Source: Trematomus loennbergii (taxonomy: Eukaryota; Chordata; Actinopteri; Perciformes; Nototheniidae). Taken from it: a stretch of DNA of 64,000 nt. Numbering within the stretch: the stretch's first letter is position 1; every line of letters begins with the position of its first letter. Position numbers and translations under genes: made by a program. The notes under the pieces were generated by a model. The model was given only the letters and a program-made list of their open reading frames with translations. It was not told the origin of the DNA and did no database searches. The stretch lies in the NCBI GenBank assembly GCA_012861695.1, contig JAAOOA010000162.1, positions 337,501-401,500 on the forward strand, written 5' to 3'. Shown piece after piece: positions 1-13,400 of the stretch.

Positions 1-1290
1 GTGTGGGAACAGAGCAATGAGGAAAGATGCATGTAGTTGAGGGTTTGCTTACACAGGCAACTGTTAGTTAAATGTGAAGCTGATAGGTAGGTAAGGTAGG
101 TACTTTATTGATCCCAATTTAAGAAATGTTTGCGTTGCAGCAGCGATTATGGTAGGTTAACTCATAAAGTTTCTCACAGGGTATTATGGGTTGTAAAAAT
201 AGAAAGATTGACCCCTTTAGATGTGAGAAGTCATGAATGACCTTGTTGAACAATCTGAAGTCAAGTCTGATCAGTCCATTTTACTCAAATTACATGAGTA
301 GTGTCTTATCATAATTGTCCAGTTTGACCAATTGGATTTGTTTCTCTCAAAGCAAAACATGATGTCACACCGCAGCCGTTCATCCATGTGAACATGGCCA
401 GCTGCTAGTAATTGTGGGAAAGGGATATTAGGTAACGCTCAGATTGAGACCATTGGAGGCCAAATGTCTTTGAAGTGAAGCTGGAGGAGCTCAGCAGGTC
501 TGTCTGTCTGCACCCCCCCAACCAGGCCTCAGAGGGTGATAACACTTCAGTAGCAACACAGTGTTGGTTAAAACTTTAAGATATTTATAGTAGCGCAAGG
601 TCAGTTATGCAATCATACTGTAGTGCAAAGTGACAGGCACAGTAGGTTTGATTTCACAGCTTCATCAAAACCTTCTTATAGTGCTATGTCTGTTTTAACT
701 TTGCGGTACCTTAAACAATTATAAAGTGCTGCAGGGTTGAAGGCTGACCATGAAGCTAGCATTGCAATGGTTTCCTTTCAAAAAGCCATGTTGGATTCTT
801 ACAGAAGACACTGGTTTACGTTTTTGATACTAACATGTTTTAATTGTTGGGATAACCATCACCTTTTTGACTTTTTAGTGCAATTGGCAGTACTAAAAAG
901 TCACCATCGCTAAGCTAAATGTGGCTAATGTCTCATTTAGCCAATTGTTAGCAACCATCTTTTTTCGCACTTCAAGTTTCCAAATTATATTCCTTGACGT
1001 ATTTTCTATAGCAAAACCACATTTTAACATATCCTAGGGTCTGATATTTCATGCATTTGACTAAAAGTGTATTCATTAAAACCTGTTGACTTTGAATGGG
1101 GAACCAGAAGTGCAATTTTCCGATTTATAACTCTGTTGAATTCTTGAAGCATGCTATTATGCAAGCAAGAGACATCGGAAGACAAACTCTGCTTTTATGT
1201 TTTGTAATACTCACTTTAACTGTCATTTACTCTTAAGGACTTCAGTGGAAACCAATCTCATGTTTTTCCTCTCATCTGTGTGCCCTTCAG
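1..1290 (+). other. intron of the ADAM10-like gene
   Basis: This is the intron upstream of the first visible exon. Apart from a retroelement tail near 80-160 I see no exon or other feature in it. Confidence 0.6.
80..165 (-). repeat. non-LTR retroelement 3' tail fragment
   Basis: The motif TACTTTATTGATCCCAATTT and the following GTTGCAGCAGC recur at 20763 and, degraded, at 11064. The short (GTAGG)n-like run at one end fits a retroelement tail on the minus strand. Confidence 0.5.
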
Positions 1291-1454
1291 GTAACTGGGG
1301 AGGAATATGTTCGCAGCAGACCACCCTGCGTAACGGCAGGAAATCCACCCTGAACGCCGGTCTGGTCACCATTCAGAACTACGGACAGTTTCTGCCTCCA
1401 CGACACGTCCAGCAGACCTTCGCTCATGAGCTCGGTCACAGCCTGGGATCTCCG
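1291..1454 (+). CDS. adam10-like: ADAM10-like exon: active-site helix
   Basis: The acceptor is tgcccttcag and the donor gtcagt. The first two bases complete a codon begun in an exon outside the window. It encodes NWGGIC, the [11 protein letters not shown] strand and the first part of the zinc motif, [10 protein letters not shown], ending in phase 0. Confidence 0.9.
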
Positions 1455-4400
1455 GTCAGTCGCCTTCTCCAAAAGCTAAACAATACATAAAAACATCTTT
1501 CTGATGCCAAGAAGAGACTAGGTTTTTTAAAGTGCCTTGTACTGACCAACCACTCTTGGTAACAGTGAATATTGTGCAACATTCATACCATGACATTCCA
1601 CTGGTGACTAATTTTAAAGATAGTTAGTATGTGCATGTAATATTACAAAATTAGCCATTTTTCTCATATGCCGTTCACAGATGTAGCGGACAGCAGTAGA
1701 AATGTCATTGTCAGACACGATCTCATTCTTATTCTTATTCTTATTCTTATTCTTATTCTTTATTAGGATCCCCATTAGCACTAGTATGAGCATTGGCTAT
1801 TCTTCCTGGGGTCCTCACACACCACAAAACATACATAAAACAAAACAAAACAGCTCATATTTCATGCAAGTTACAGTGCTATAACTAAAATGGTCATCCA
1901 ATTTTCGCCATTATAAGGCCAAACAAAAAAAGTGTACATAATAATACATACATACCCACAGGCACAGTTCAATTTGACTTTATAATACTGAGATAATTTG
2001 TTTGCAACCTTTTGAAATGTACTTGAGAATTTTCCTGAATGATATGGACCGGTAAAGAATTCCAGCTGACCATGGCTCTACTACTGGCAGTACTCAATTT
2101 TCAGTTATGGTGAAGGGTGGAGTCTGGGTACAGCGTGCAGGAGGCTGGATATTGCGCGTATTACACACTGAGGTCACATAGCTGGTTCGTAATTTGTCAA
2201 AAACAACAAGTCCATTGCCGCCTCCTTGAATATGTCTTCAAGTTTTGCCGTTGACCCCTAAAACCTCTGCTTCAGCGCCAAAAATCTCTCCTGTTAGATA
2301 TTTGTATGCCCGTCTTTGTGTATATCGCCATTTTCTTCACATGTGCATGAACAATGTTTAGTTTTTTTTTCACTTTTGTGCCAGCGCAATAAAAACATCT
2401 TCCTTAATACGCCCAGTAACTCACCGTGAATGCACAGACCAGACACAGCAGGGAGAATCCGTTTACAGTCCGAATAAATGAACATTTGTTCTCACGTACA
2501 GCTCTTCCGATTAATGCCTAGATAACATCAGGGTTGTAATGCGTGAAGTGTGTGAAAGGGGCCATAGATATACAACAACTCAGCCAAAAACGCTGTGATG
2601 TCATGAGTTAAAGCTCAGATGGGGAGTTTACAGAGACAAGTGTAGACAAATCGTTCCCTGTTTAAGGGTGGATTCTCTTTTTGGTTAGTGATATACTCAC
2701 TTCTGTACCCCTAGTGATAAAATAACAAAAGCAAAACTTGTGTTTTTCTTTTTTTGGATGTCTTAGGTGCTACTGCAGGCCAATGGCTTTTTATGCTTCT
2801 TGTGCTTTTTCACATTAAATACAAGATATTCTCAGGTCTTAATAATAACATCAACAATGGCTGCATTGAAACTTAAAACATGTCCCAGGTGCAGGAAGCA
2901 GAGCTTGTTTATTTGCTCACTAGGCGCCCACATTAGGTGGAGTTAGCTTTAAATCGAATGTGTTACACTTGGATTTTTTTCGCCATACCATGTCAAAATG
3001 TCTGTGTAAAAGGTTTAAGCATAGCAAACCCTCAGTGTAGTATTTCAGATGTTTGTTAAACTCTTGCCAGTTTTAGTCTCAACCCTTCCAAGTGCCCCAG
3101 AGAACCGAGAGTTCACCCGTTTCTTATTGAACATAAAGCTGCGTGGGTTGCGTACTGAATGACAATTCAACATGAGGAATCCATGTAATTCAAGATTTAG
3201 ATTTACCTCACATATTCCCAGAATGCACACATGGGTGTTTGCTCTGCACCGCAACAAATTGTCTGTGAATGATTTACTTATGTGGGCATTATAGACCTTG
3301 GCCTGTATTGACTGGTTTGTTTCATGACGACTCTTGGCTCAGCTTGACTAGATGATCGGAAATAACAGATCAGGAGAATTTCTCTCTCAGCAGTTTTTTT
3401 CTGTGTATTTGCATTTACAACCTCCTCCGCCATAACAACCCACAGTGTCTGTAAACACACACATGCATGCACCTCTCTCCACGTGTGTTGGCTGCTAACA
3501 CCTGCAACCTTTCGCCCACTGCCCAAAATGCTCGCAGTATTTTTCACCCTGCCCTCCGTTGTTCACACTTCCACAGACCAAAGAGGCGCTCTTGAGCCCA
3601 TTAGTTCTGCTATGTCAGACCCTGCAGGCTTTTTACAAGTTCAACTACCGTCATGCTGGTGCCAGGGCTCCTGTGACAGGCATGTCTCATTGTTTCCAGA
3701 TTGGGAAGGCTAGATTAAGCACATGGTGAGATATGAGCGCGGGCTATACCTGATATACGATGAAGGAAAGAAAGAGGAGGCTGTGATGCAAAGTGACTTC
3801 TGGGTGGAGAGCCCCTTTTGTCCACTTCCCTTGCGAACACACATGCATACGGTGGTTTCAAAAGCTGTGTGCAATTTCATGCACAGATGAAAAATTCATT
3901 GAAAAATATCGTAGTTGTGCTGCTGCCCCATTCAAAGGGAAGATGTGGTGGTTTAGCACCCAAAATGGATTAGGAATGACCAGGTCAAAACCGGAGTAGT
4001 GACAAAAAAAGTTGGCATTTATTAACCAAATATTTACTGAACTAAAGAAAAAATAAACCCAGGAACGATAAAACTAAATCAAACTGAGGGAAAAGAACAA
4101 CAAACAAAAGAAAGCTACAACCTGACCCAGGGTCGGCGTCATGGGGGGTCATTCTCGGGCCATGCCGCCCCAAATGAGTCACTGTGCCCCCCCAACGCAG
4201 GGCGGGCAAGCCTTGCCACTTTGCCGTTTTTTTTTTAATCATATAAGTGAAAACGTTTCCACTAAAAGTTTTTTGTGTGAAATAAATCAGAAATAAAGAA
4301 TACAAATATAAAACACAGCCTGAGGTGTGCTCACTGCTGCTCTCTGATTGGTGTGTTGCTTGACCAATGACCCCTGACCTTTGTTTTGTTATCATTACGT

Positions 4401-7400
4401 GGCTGTGTGTTTAGATGAAAGCCCAGTGGCGATCTGTTCATCTGTTATACTGATTATAAAGCCATCGAAAATAATATGATATGCAGTACTTCTGGGTCTC
4501 TGTGTTTCATTCAAGCTCGGCTCTGTGTGTGTGTGGCACGAGCGCATTTTGTGAGTGCGCGAGCGGTAACGTGGAATGTTGTTGTTAGCATCTGGTTAGC
4601 TAGCTATGCTAACGGATATAAAGAGCTGTTTCTACACCAAGGTGGAGGAGAGTCCTCTCCTGTCAGACTGAGAGGATCTTATAACGTCAGCTCAGTGAGG
4701 TAAAGGACTCTCTCAGTGTTTAGATAGTTAACCTTAGTCTAAGTTATCTCAGTGGGTCTCAAACGGTTTGGTCACCATTTATGTAAACAAGTATTTGCGA
4801 GGAACACCTTTATATGATCATTATAGTTATTCAAAAATAAGAGAATAAATGAAAAACAGGTATGAAATACTATAGGGCAGTAACACAAGAATACAGTTTA
4901 AAAGGGGAGTGATTAGTAAAATATCCATAAAGAAAAAGTACATCTGTTTACAGTTCTGTTTCATATGGGTGTTGAGAGAGTATCCATAGATCTCTTAATT
5001 TTGCTTTCAAAGTGCACCAGATTGATGCATTTAACTTCAATATTTAAAAAAAAATCTTCCCGGGGGAGGTTAGGTCCACCCCCCACCTAAAACATGTTCA
5101 CATGGATAGGATACTAAATACATTTGCACACTTTTTATATGGTGGCCTATGTCCATGTTTCTGTTTTGGTGGTCGTGCCACAACCGTGCATGTATGCACA
5201 AGTCATAGGTGCGCTATACAATAGCACTACACCCCTGCAATGTGTGTGAAAGACAATAGACTTTACAGCATGTTTTTTTTAATTAAGTTGCGTTGGTGTT
5301 TGTGTGTTGGTTGTTGACGGCAATGTGTGCCCCCCCGTGGTAAATGATTTCCCCCCCATTAGATTTGTTCTAGAGCCGACCCTGACCTGACCACATGCTG
5401 CCAACTGCTCCCCAGTCCAAAAACACAGCCCCAGGAAGTGTGTCGGACATTTAAGCAAATATTCTTTTGTTTGTTAATAATAATAATAATAATACATTTT
5501 ATTTTTAGGCGCCTTTCATGACACCCAAGGACACCGTACAATTTGTTAAAAAATAAATAAATAAAACGCTAATAGGCAACAAAACATGATAAAAACACAA
5601 ACAGGAAATCATGGAGGAGACAGTCAAGTGGACACAAATGAAACATATAATAGGGAGGACTACAGTGAGTAGGCAGATTTGAACAGGTGGGTTTTTAATT
5701 GGGATTTGAATATGGTGATTGTGTCTGACTGTCGGATGTGCGGGGGAGGGAGTTCCAGAGTCTGGGAGCAGTGCAGCTAAAAGCCCGAGCACCCATGGTG
5801 ACGAGGCGTGGGGTGGGGACGGTTAGCAGACCAGCAGAGGAGGAGCGGAGGGAGCGAGACGGGGTACTCCTGAAGAAGGTCAGCCAGATAGGGGGGGGCC
5901 AGGTAAGGCATTGACCAGGATTTCAGTGTTTGATTGAGAAAGGGATGGGCGGAGTCTGGAGATGTTGCGTATGTGGAAGAAGGCAGTCTGGGTGATGTTA
6001 TTTATGTGAGGTGAAAATGAGAGGGAGCTGTCCAGGATGACACCAAGGCTTTTAACTTGGCCAGAGAAGGGGATGGAGTAGCCATCAATGATGAGGTTGG
6101 AGGTAGGGGAGGATGAGGTTTTGGAGCGGGTGGTTTTGGTGCCAACCAGCAGGGCTTCGGTTTTGCTGCCGTTGAGCTTTAGGAAGTTCCTGCTCATCCA
6201 GTTCCTGATGTCCTGGAGGCAGTTGGTGAGAGAGGTTGGGGGAGGGCAGTGTTGGGTTTGCTGGAAATGTAGACCTGTGTATCATCGGCGTAACAGTGGA
6301 AATGGACATTGTGATGACGGAGGATAGTGCCAAGGGGGAGTAGGTAGATGATAAACAGGAGTGGACCCAATACTGACCCCTGAGGAACACCATGTGAGAC
6401 AGTGGAGCAGCTTGACCGGTGGGTGCTGAGACGGACATATTGTTTTCTGTCTGTGAGGTAGGATGAAAACCATGAGAGTGCAGTACCAGTGATCCCAATG
6501 TCTGCCAAGCGTTTGATAAGCAGTGGGTGCGAGATGGTGTCAAAGGCAGCTGTGAGGTCAAGGAGGATTAGGATGGTGAGCAGTCCAGAGTCAGCTGCAC
6601 GGAGGAGGTCGTTGGTGATTTTTACCAGCGCTGTTTCGGTGCTGTGCTTTGAGCGGAAACCCGATTGGAAGGGTTCATGAAGGTTGTTTTTGTCCAGGTG
6701 TTGTTGAAGTTGGTCAGCAACCACTCTTTCAAGGGTTTTTGAGATGAAGGAGAGGTTAGAGATGGGCCTGTAGTTATTCAGGTCATCTCGGTCAGCTCCA
6801 GGTTTTTTGAGTGTTGGTGTTATTGCAGCAGTTTTGAGGTTTGGCGGTACAGTTCCAGTTGCGAGGGACGAGTTACAGTAATGATTCTTGTGATCAAGGG
6901 GCAAGTAGAGGGCACACAGGCTTTAACGAGGGCAGTGTTGTTGTTCTTTTTGTTTCTACAGTCGGTCCATTTTTGCTTTATTTGCCACCAAGCAATTCTC
7001 ATAGAGGGGCCTGCCTCCGACACTACATGCAGTTCTCTTTATACATCCATGCTTAAAGCCTGGAAATGAGCTAGAGCAATGCTACACTTCCTGATTCTTT
7101 CTGTTTTAACACAAGTTCAAAAGATTCTAAAGTGCAGTTAACATTTTGAGCGTTATATGTGTCTTCAAAAGGTGGTTGCTAAAAAGTGGCTCAGTGAGAC
7201 TAAACTAAATGTCATTACGCCAAATACAAATGGCCTTTAGCTTAGTGTTGATGAGGCGAAGTCATTTACACGTTGCAATTGTTTTGTTCAGAGCAAATTG
7301 TTAGAGTTTACCCTAAAGGAGTTAATTTAAGCTTCATCAAATCAGAAAAGCTTCCTCATTTGAAAAGATCATGTTGCTGAACATATCGTGTAAGCATCAC

Positions 7401-10400
7401 AACATGTTGTTTTCCACAGATCCAAAACCTAATGTAAAAATCATATTGGATTTTGTTGAGGGAACCGCTGCTATTTTTACTTTTTGAATCGGCCTACAAT
7501 AATACTTCATCCCAGCACCATTCTACAGGGCAAGCTACACCCAGCATCTAAATCCAACAGAATAACGAACATACCATTTAATACAAAATCTCTAAATGAT
7601 TTCTGACTTCTTAATCCAGCCATTGGCATCCATCCATACCAATGAACACAACACATATTATATAATTGAATTCACAGCTACCCATCTAATTATTAAAAAC
7701 TACAACATCAGATTAGGAGAAGACTTAACTTGTTATCCATCAAAACCAAAAAACTTTACAGCTGCAACATTTCTGTTAATGGGTTTCATCTTAAAACTGC
7801 ACCGAGATCGTGTTTATGTTGTAACAGAATCTGTAAAACCACTACAAGTGTTCAATAAGTAAACAGGAAGAGCTGTAAACCTGTCAGAATATACTTGTGA
7901 TAAACACCCATACGTGCTGTTCATAATTTTCTCCTGCTGCTTTTCACAGTTTCCGTTTCATTATGTCTGCAGCCGTGAATCTAAATCCCTGTGTGACACC
8001 AAATCATACTAACAAATAACAATAAAAACAAGAATAAATGCGCTTTTTCTTTTGAAACTGCACCACCATCTGCTGTGACATGTAGTTATGTTAACATCAG
8101 AGCTACACACAGCAACACACTATAAATTACATCCATCAAACTTATTTAAAACAGATGCAGAAATATGGCCTCAACCTCATGTTCCCTCCACATGTGTCCA
8201 TGTTACTGTTGAGTCACAAAGTCTCAAGGAAAATGTTTAAATCCGTCTCATGAGCAGGTTTTATTTGGTCCTCGTTGTCCCGCATGTGGAACCTGACATT
8301 CCTCCGCTGCTTCATGGCCGTCAGACTCCAGGGAAACCTTTTGACTGCAGACAGCATACATTTACACAACAAAAATAACTTTCAAAATCATAGAAAATTC
8401 TTTCAGAGAGGGCTTGTCAAATTGTGGGGGAAACTTCTGAAGCAATTGGAGTCAGGACTCAAATACCCCTTTCACACCAAGGCTTTTCCCCTTCTAGCTC
8501 CGTGCTAGAGCTTTCTGGTTCAGAACCGGTTCTTCGGTTTAGCGCCGGCTCTTTTCACACCGCTCAGAGCCCGACTGGTGCTGCCGCTGCTGCGTCATGA
8601 CGTCACAGTTTACGTTGCTGAGTTTCTCCCCAACGGAGCTCACCTCACAACAATAACGGGCCGGGGACTGTGTCGGGTCGATGATCGTGTTGCTTTTAAT
8701 CATACGAAGCCAGATTAAATTAAATAACGACTTCTCCAACCTTATACTTTTCTCCAGAGTGCCGTGGTTCATTGTTTATTAATGTGTTTCAGCGGCATTT
8801 ACCGACCGCTGCAGTGCTGACTGCTCTTCAACGGGAGTGTATTCTCCGTTAGCTCCGGGTTAGCTCACACGGCTCTAAAGTATTCACTGTCTGACTGTCA
8901 CACAAGCAGCTGTTACATATCCCCAGTTCCCCTTAAGTGAATGTGTGTCAGTCTGAATTGACGCTGTTTGGTGTCAGTCTGAATTGATGCTGTTTGGCAT
9001 CACAACGCTGTTATGAAAGTTTCTGGTATAACATGGGTGATGTTAGCATAGCAACCGAAGCTAAACTGACTACTTGCTAAGCCGTTTTATACAGGCACTT
9101 TTTACCGGCGTATTTTTCATTATGATTCTACTTGTGATAGTCGGACATGACAACCTGTGCAGCCCATGTATTGATTCCATCCGATAGCTGCTATAATAAC
9201 AAACAAAACGTCTGCCTGCTCTCCACAATGATCAATAACAGCGAACGGATGGTCAAAGTAAGGTACAAATAAACAGAATCACACGAAGCCTGGTTAGTGT
9301 TGCCTGACTTTATAAAGCGTGTTTTTTTTTACAAGTGTGTGGTTGCGTTCTAGTCACTTTGCTCAGCACTACTGCTGGTTACAACTTTTATTTGCCGTAC
9401 TCGCCTTAACTGTTATCTCAGGTTAATCTCGCCCCCCTCCGACGTAAGCGGTTCTTGCTTCTACACGGACAACTTTTTGGTGCTCGAAACGAACCGGATT
9501 CCGGAGCTTAGAGGCTGCTCCGCTGCGGTGTGAACAGGAAAACCCGGTGCTTTTCAAGCACCAGCACCGAACCGGCCCCGAAACACCGTTGGTGTGAATG
9601 GGGTATTTTACCATTCACACCAAGAGACACGAGGAGAGCTGGAGCTTTGATGGCAAACACTGAGGGTTTATTTGCCGGACAATTGACGAGACAGGTAGTG
9701 TGTCACGAGTTGACACAGCGGTTGCCAAACCAATTCTGAAGAACTCTTCTGCAGCTCGAGGTTTTACCTAGTTCGGAGTGTAATAATCAACATTCTTCAT
9801 CAGTGAGACTAACTAGAACTAGAGCTCTCGTCCATAGGAAAGAATGTGCGCCAGGGAACCTACGTCCCTGAACAGTAAACTACCTCATGGCGGCTTGTGC
9901 TCGGTCATAGACTGGCAACAACAATGTGCCCAAGCTGCCCCTCCTTAAGAGAGATAGCAGCAATACCCAAGGCCGTAGAACTATGCCACGAGAAAAGAGA
10001 CAGTGAGAAGAGAAAACGATGACCTGGGTCGAAGGTTGAATACCTAAGCAAATGATTCCCTAACAAATGGTTGTCATTGGGCTTCAAAGAAAACATTTGT
10101 ATTTGTTCTGGTTATGATGAACAGAATTAGAATAAGAATACCTTTATCTATCCCAGAGGGAACATTTGATTTCATAAGAGGTGCTCCTTTTCATGTTAAA
10201 TAAAATAAACTTATACTTCCTTATAGAGCCCCTCCTTCAACACACACGAACGTGCACATGACCAATGAGGGCACGAGATAAGTTTGTGCACAGATGGAAG
10301 GCTGACAGGCAGGTAGGCCATCCAGTTATTTTAGCCGGGCCGGCTAAGATGATTGGTCGTGCTTTTTACCACAGCTTCCACAGATGACATTTTTGTATGG

Positions 10401-13400
10401 ATTTTTTGTCAAAGCACTTAAGATATTCATTGCTATCGGGATGTTAAGAGCATTCCATGGAATATAACAAAAAGTGTATCTCGAGCCGGTTTCTCAAACT
10501 TACCTACCCCACCTTTAAATAAAATAAAATAAAATGCAAATATTTTTATAAATATAGAGAATTTAAGTAAAAATGTGAACAGTGTATTACAATACATAAC
10601 AACAATACATCTGAACAAATATGTATATTAAAATATATAAAGCAGTGTATTACAAATTAATTGTATATTTCCCCCACCCTGCTGACTATTAAATTACCCA
10701 AAAACTTACATTTGTTGAGTGATTAGATAAATATATATCATGAAAAATCATTTAAAGGTACATTTTAGGCCCATTTGTATGAGACACTAAAATACATGAG
10801 AGAGACAGAGCTCTGACGTATCATAAAACAATTATTTTGCACATAAATTAAGGTATTAACAATCATCTTACACATTATAAAGCAAGAACTAACATTCAGA
10901 AAGAGTGCCACGATGTGTTATGTAATTACTGGATATTCAGATGAAACTCATGAGGGTCCTTCTGTAAAGCAATCCTGTTCCTTAACAGATAGCTCAAACT
11001 TAAACGCCTTTATTTTGCGACATTGAAAATAAAATACACTAGAAGGTAAACACATTTTATTTTAAGATAAGATAAGTATATAAGAAGTACTTTAATGATC
11101 TCAATTTGGGATATTGTTGTGTTTACAAAGACATGGCATTGTACATGTAATTAAAAGACTATATAAATAAACAAGAAAGTAGAAAATATACATATTTGTG
11201 TGTGTCTTTCAGCACGATGAGGGCTCAAACTGCGGTAACCTGGGCTCCAGCGGCGGTAAAGGCCGGTTCCTGATGTTCCCTCACGCCACAGACGAGCTGC
11301 GTGAAAACAACGAGAAGTTCTCGCCCTGCAGCGTCAAACACATCGCCAAGGTCCTGAAGCTGAAGAAGGACGACTGCTTCGTGGGTGAGGATGGGAGGAA
11401 ACACATCAGACGGTGTCCACCTGCATGTTGCATGCTGAGTGAGAGGCCAAATATTTACACCGTGCCTCACTCACTGTAAATAATTACAACTAGTGCTTGT
11501 GTGTTTACTTGTGTGTGTTTATCTGCACGTGTGTTCTTCGTGGCCAGTCAGTGATCAGCCCATCTGTGGAAACCAGATTGTGGAGGAAGGCGAGGAGTGT
11601 GATGTCGGTCACAACGACACAGACCTCTGCTGCTTCAGCGCCAAACAGCCTGCGGGGGTGCAGTGCCGCCTGAAGAAGGGGAGGGTCTGCAGGTACAGCA
11701 GGGTGTGCTCCAAGAAGGGGAATTTAGACATTTATTAGTACAATTTGTATTAGTTTAGGTGTAGGGAGTGGTGGACAAAGTACTTCAGGTTCATATCAGT
11801 ATGTAGTGTCTCTACTCTGACGTGTCTCCATGCTTTAATCTTCAAAAAGCTCTTTATTTTTTCTCATACTGCCTGTCTGCAGCACCTCTTTTCACCCTCT
11901 GTCTGAAACCATAGCCCAGTCTGCTCTGATTGGTTAGCTGGCCGGCTCTGTTGTGATTGATCAACCACTTAGAGACGTCCCGCCCCTTAGCCTATCACGT
12001 ACAATGTGTTGGAGCGCTAGCCAATAGAAGCACGAGTGTTACATAGTGATGTCATTATGTTACGGAGGTGAACAAAGGAGTCCAATGGAGGCGTTTCAGC
12101 TCTGATTATACTCCCCTACTTGGTTACTGTCTGACACTGGGTGTATCACGAGGATAGGGTGCATGTAGACTTGTTCTAACACTTACAGTATATTGACGTA
12201 GGTTGTAGTTATTTCTCACTTAGATCACCTTTAATCAAAGTGGTACACCACATTCACCTAAACTATTCTGTTGATGTTGAGTCTTGTAGTTGTTATGCTT
12301 TTATGTGGCTTCATCTCCCCCCTGGACTTGTTGTGTGTGATAAGATAAGATAAGATATTTGGGACATTTGTGTGCTTCCAGCCCGAGTCAGGGCCTGTGC
12401 TGCGGTCAGGACTGTGAGCTGAGGCCTGAGGGTCAGACCTGTGACGAGGAGACAGACTGTCAGAAAGACGCTCTGTGTTCGGGTCTCTCCCCGTTCTGCC
12501 CCGAGCCCAGGAGCAAGGAGAACCTCACCGTGTGCAGTGAGGGCACCAGAGTGTGTGTGAACGGGTGGGTGAGGCATGAACACACACTACATCTAAATAG
12601 CTTCAACTACATTGCCTAATCAGCTAAAGTGTGCAAGAGCAGCAATGCTAGTCCTAAAAAGAAATCATTATCCATGCTAGTTTTATTTTTGACACTGGAA
12701 ACAATTTTACATGACATGTTACTTGTTAGATGCTTTTATCCAAAGCGACTTACATACTCAGTACTGTGGACAATCCCCACAGGAGCAATTTGGGGTGAAG
12801 TGTCTCAGGGACACAACGAAATGCTGACTGCAGTGGGGTTTGAACCTGTGCTCCCCTGATCCGAACACCAACGCACTAATCCCTGTGCCACACGCCTCCT
12901 GTATAAGGTCCATTTAGTTGCTTTGATGCAGTTTTAATATCTGGGATGTTTTTAAATGTCCATTTTGTAGCATTAACATATTTTGCTCATTTTAGGTTCA
13001 TAACAGAATGTTGGGCTTGTACTAGAACAGGTATTCATGCTGTAATGTTACCAAATGTTTTTCTCACACTGTCTATCTCAATGTACCTCTGTCTGCAAGG
13101 CTCCATTTTTGCGCCTGTCTCTTAAATCACCCTTCCCAAAAAAGCTCTGATAAGCTTTAAAAGGTAGATCTCAAACCTGTATAGAGACATTCAAATGAAA
13201 GAATTGGGTGGGGGGCATATTCTCATATAAAGGTTGGTAGACACTCCAGCTACTAACAATTATATATGCCACAATTAAAGTAAAACATATTTCAGATTTT
13301 GTCATTAACCACATTGTAAATAGTGATGCTTTAATTTTCAATTTGTGTGTAACTGTTTAACTTCATTATCATAAAACAACTGTGTCAGAAATCAATGGAA

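Larger units (their letters stand above)
1455..11212 (+). other. 9.8-kb intron of the ADAM10-like gene
   Basis: This intron holds a TTCTTA microsatellite, a LINE-like tail, a hAT element, an L2-like LINE, a long-TIR DNA element and a retroelement tail, listed separately. Positions 2200-4100, 7000-8460 and 9610-11060 show no exon or recognisable gene. Confidence 0.7.

Noticed and set aside
4042..4395. 117-codon minus-strand frame
   Set aside because: It crosses the boundary of the hAT element at 4128 and shows no recognisable domain.
5880..6904. A host gene encoding a reverse-transcriptase-like protein
   Set aside because: It is frameshifted, 5'-truncated and followed by an (ATT)n tail, which marks a dead LINE copy.
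8275..8508. 77-codon frame ahead of the long-TIR element
   Set aside because: It runs into the terminal repeat at 8461 and shows no similarity I recognise.
12359..12619. Alternative donor at AACGG|gtgggt for the ADAM10-like exon
   Set aside because: It would put the next exon out of frame; the donor three bases later keeps the frame and has better consensus.
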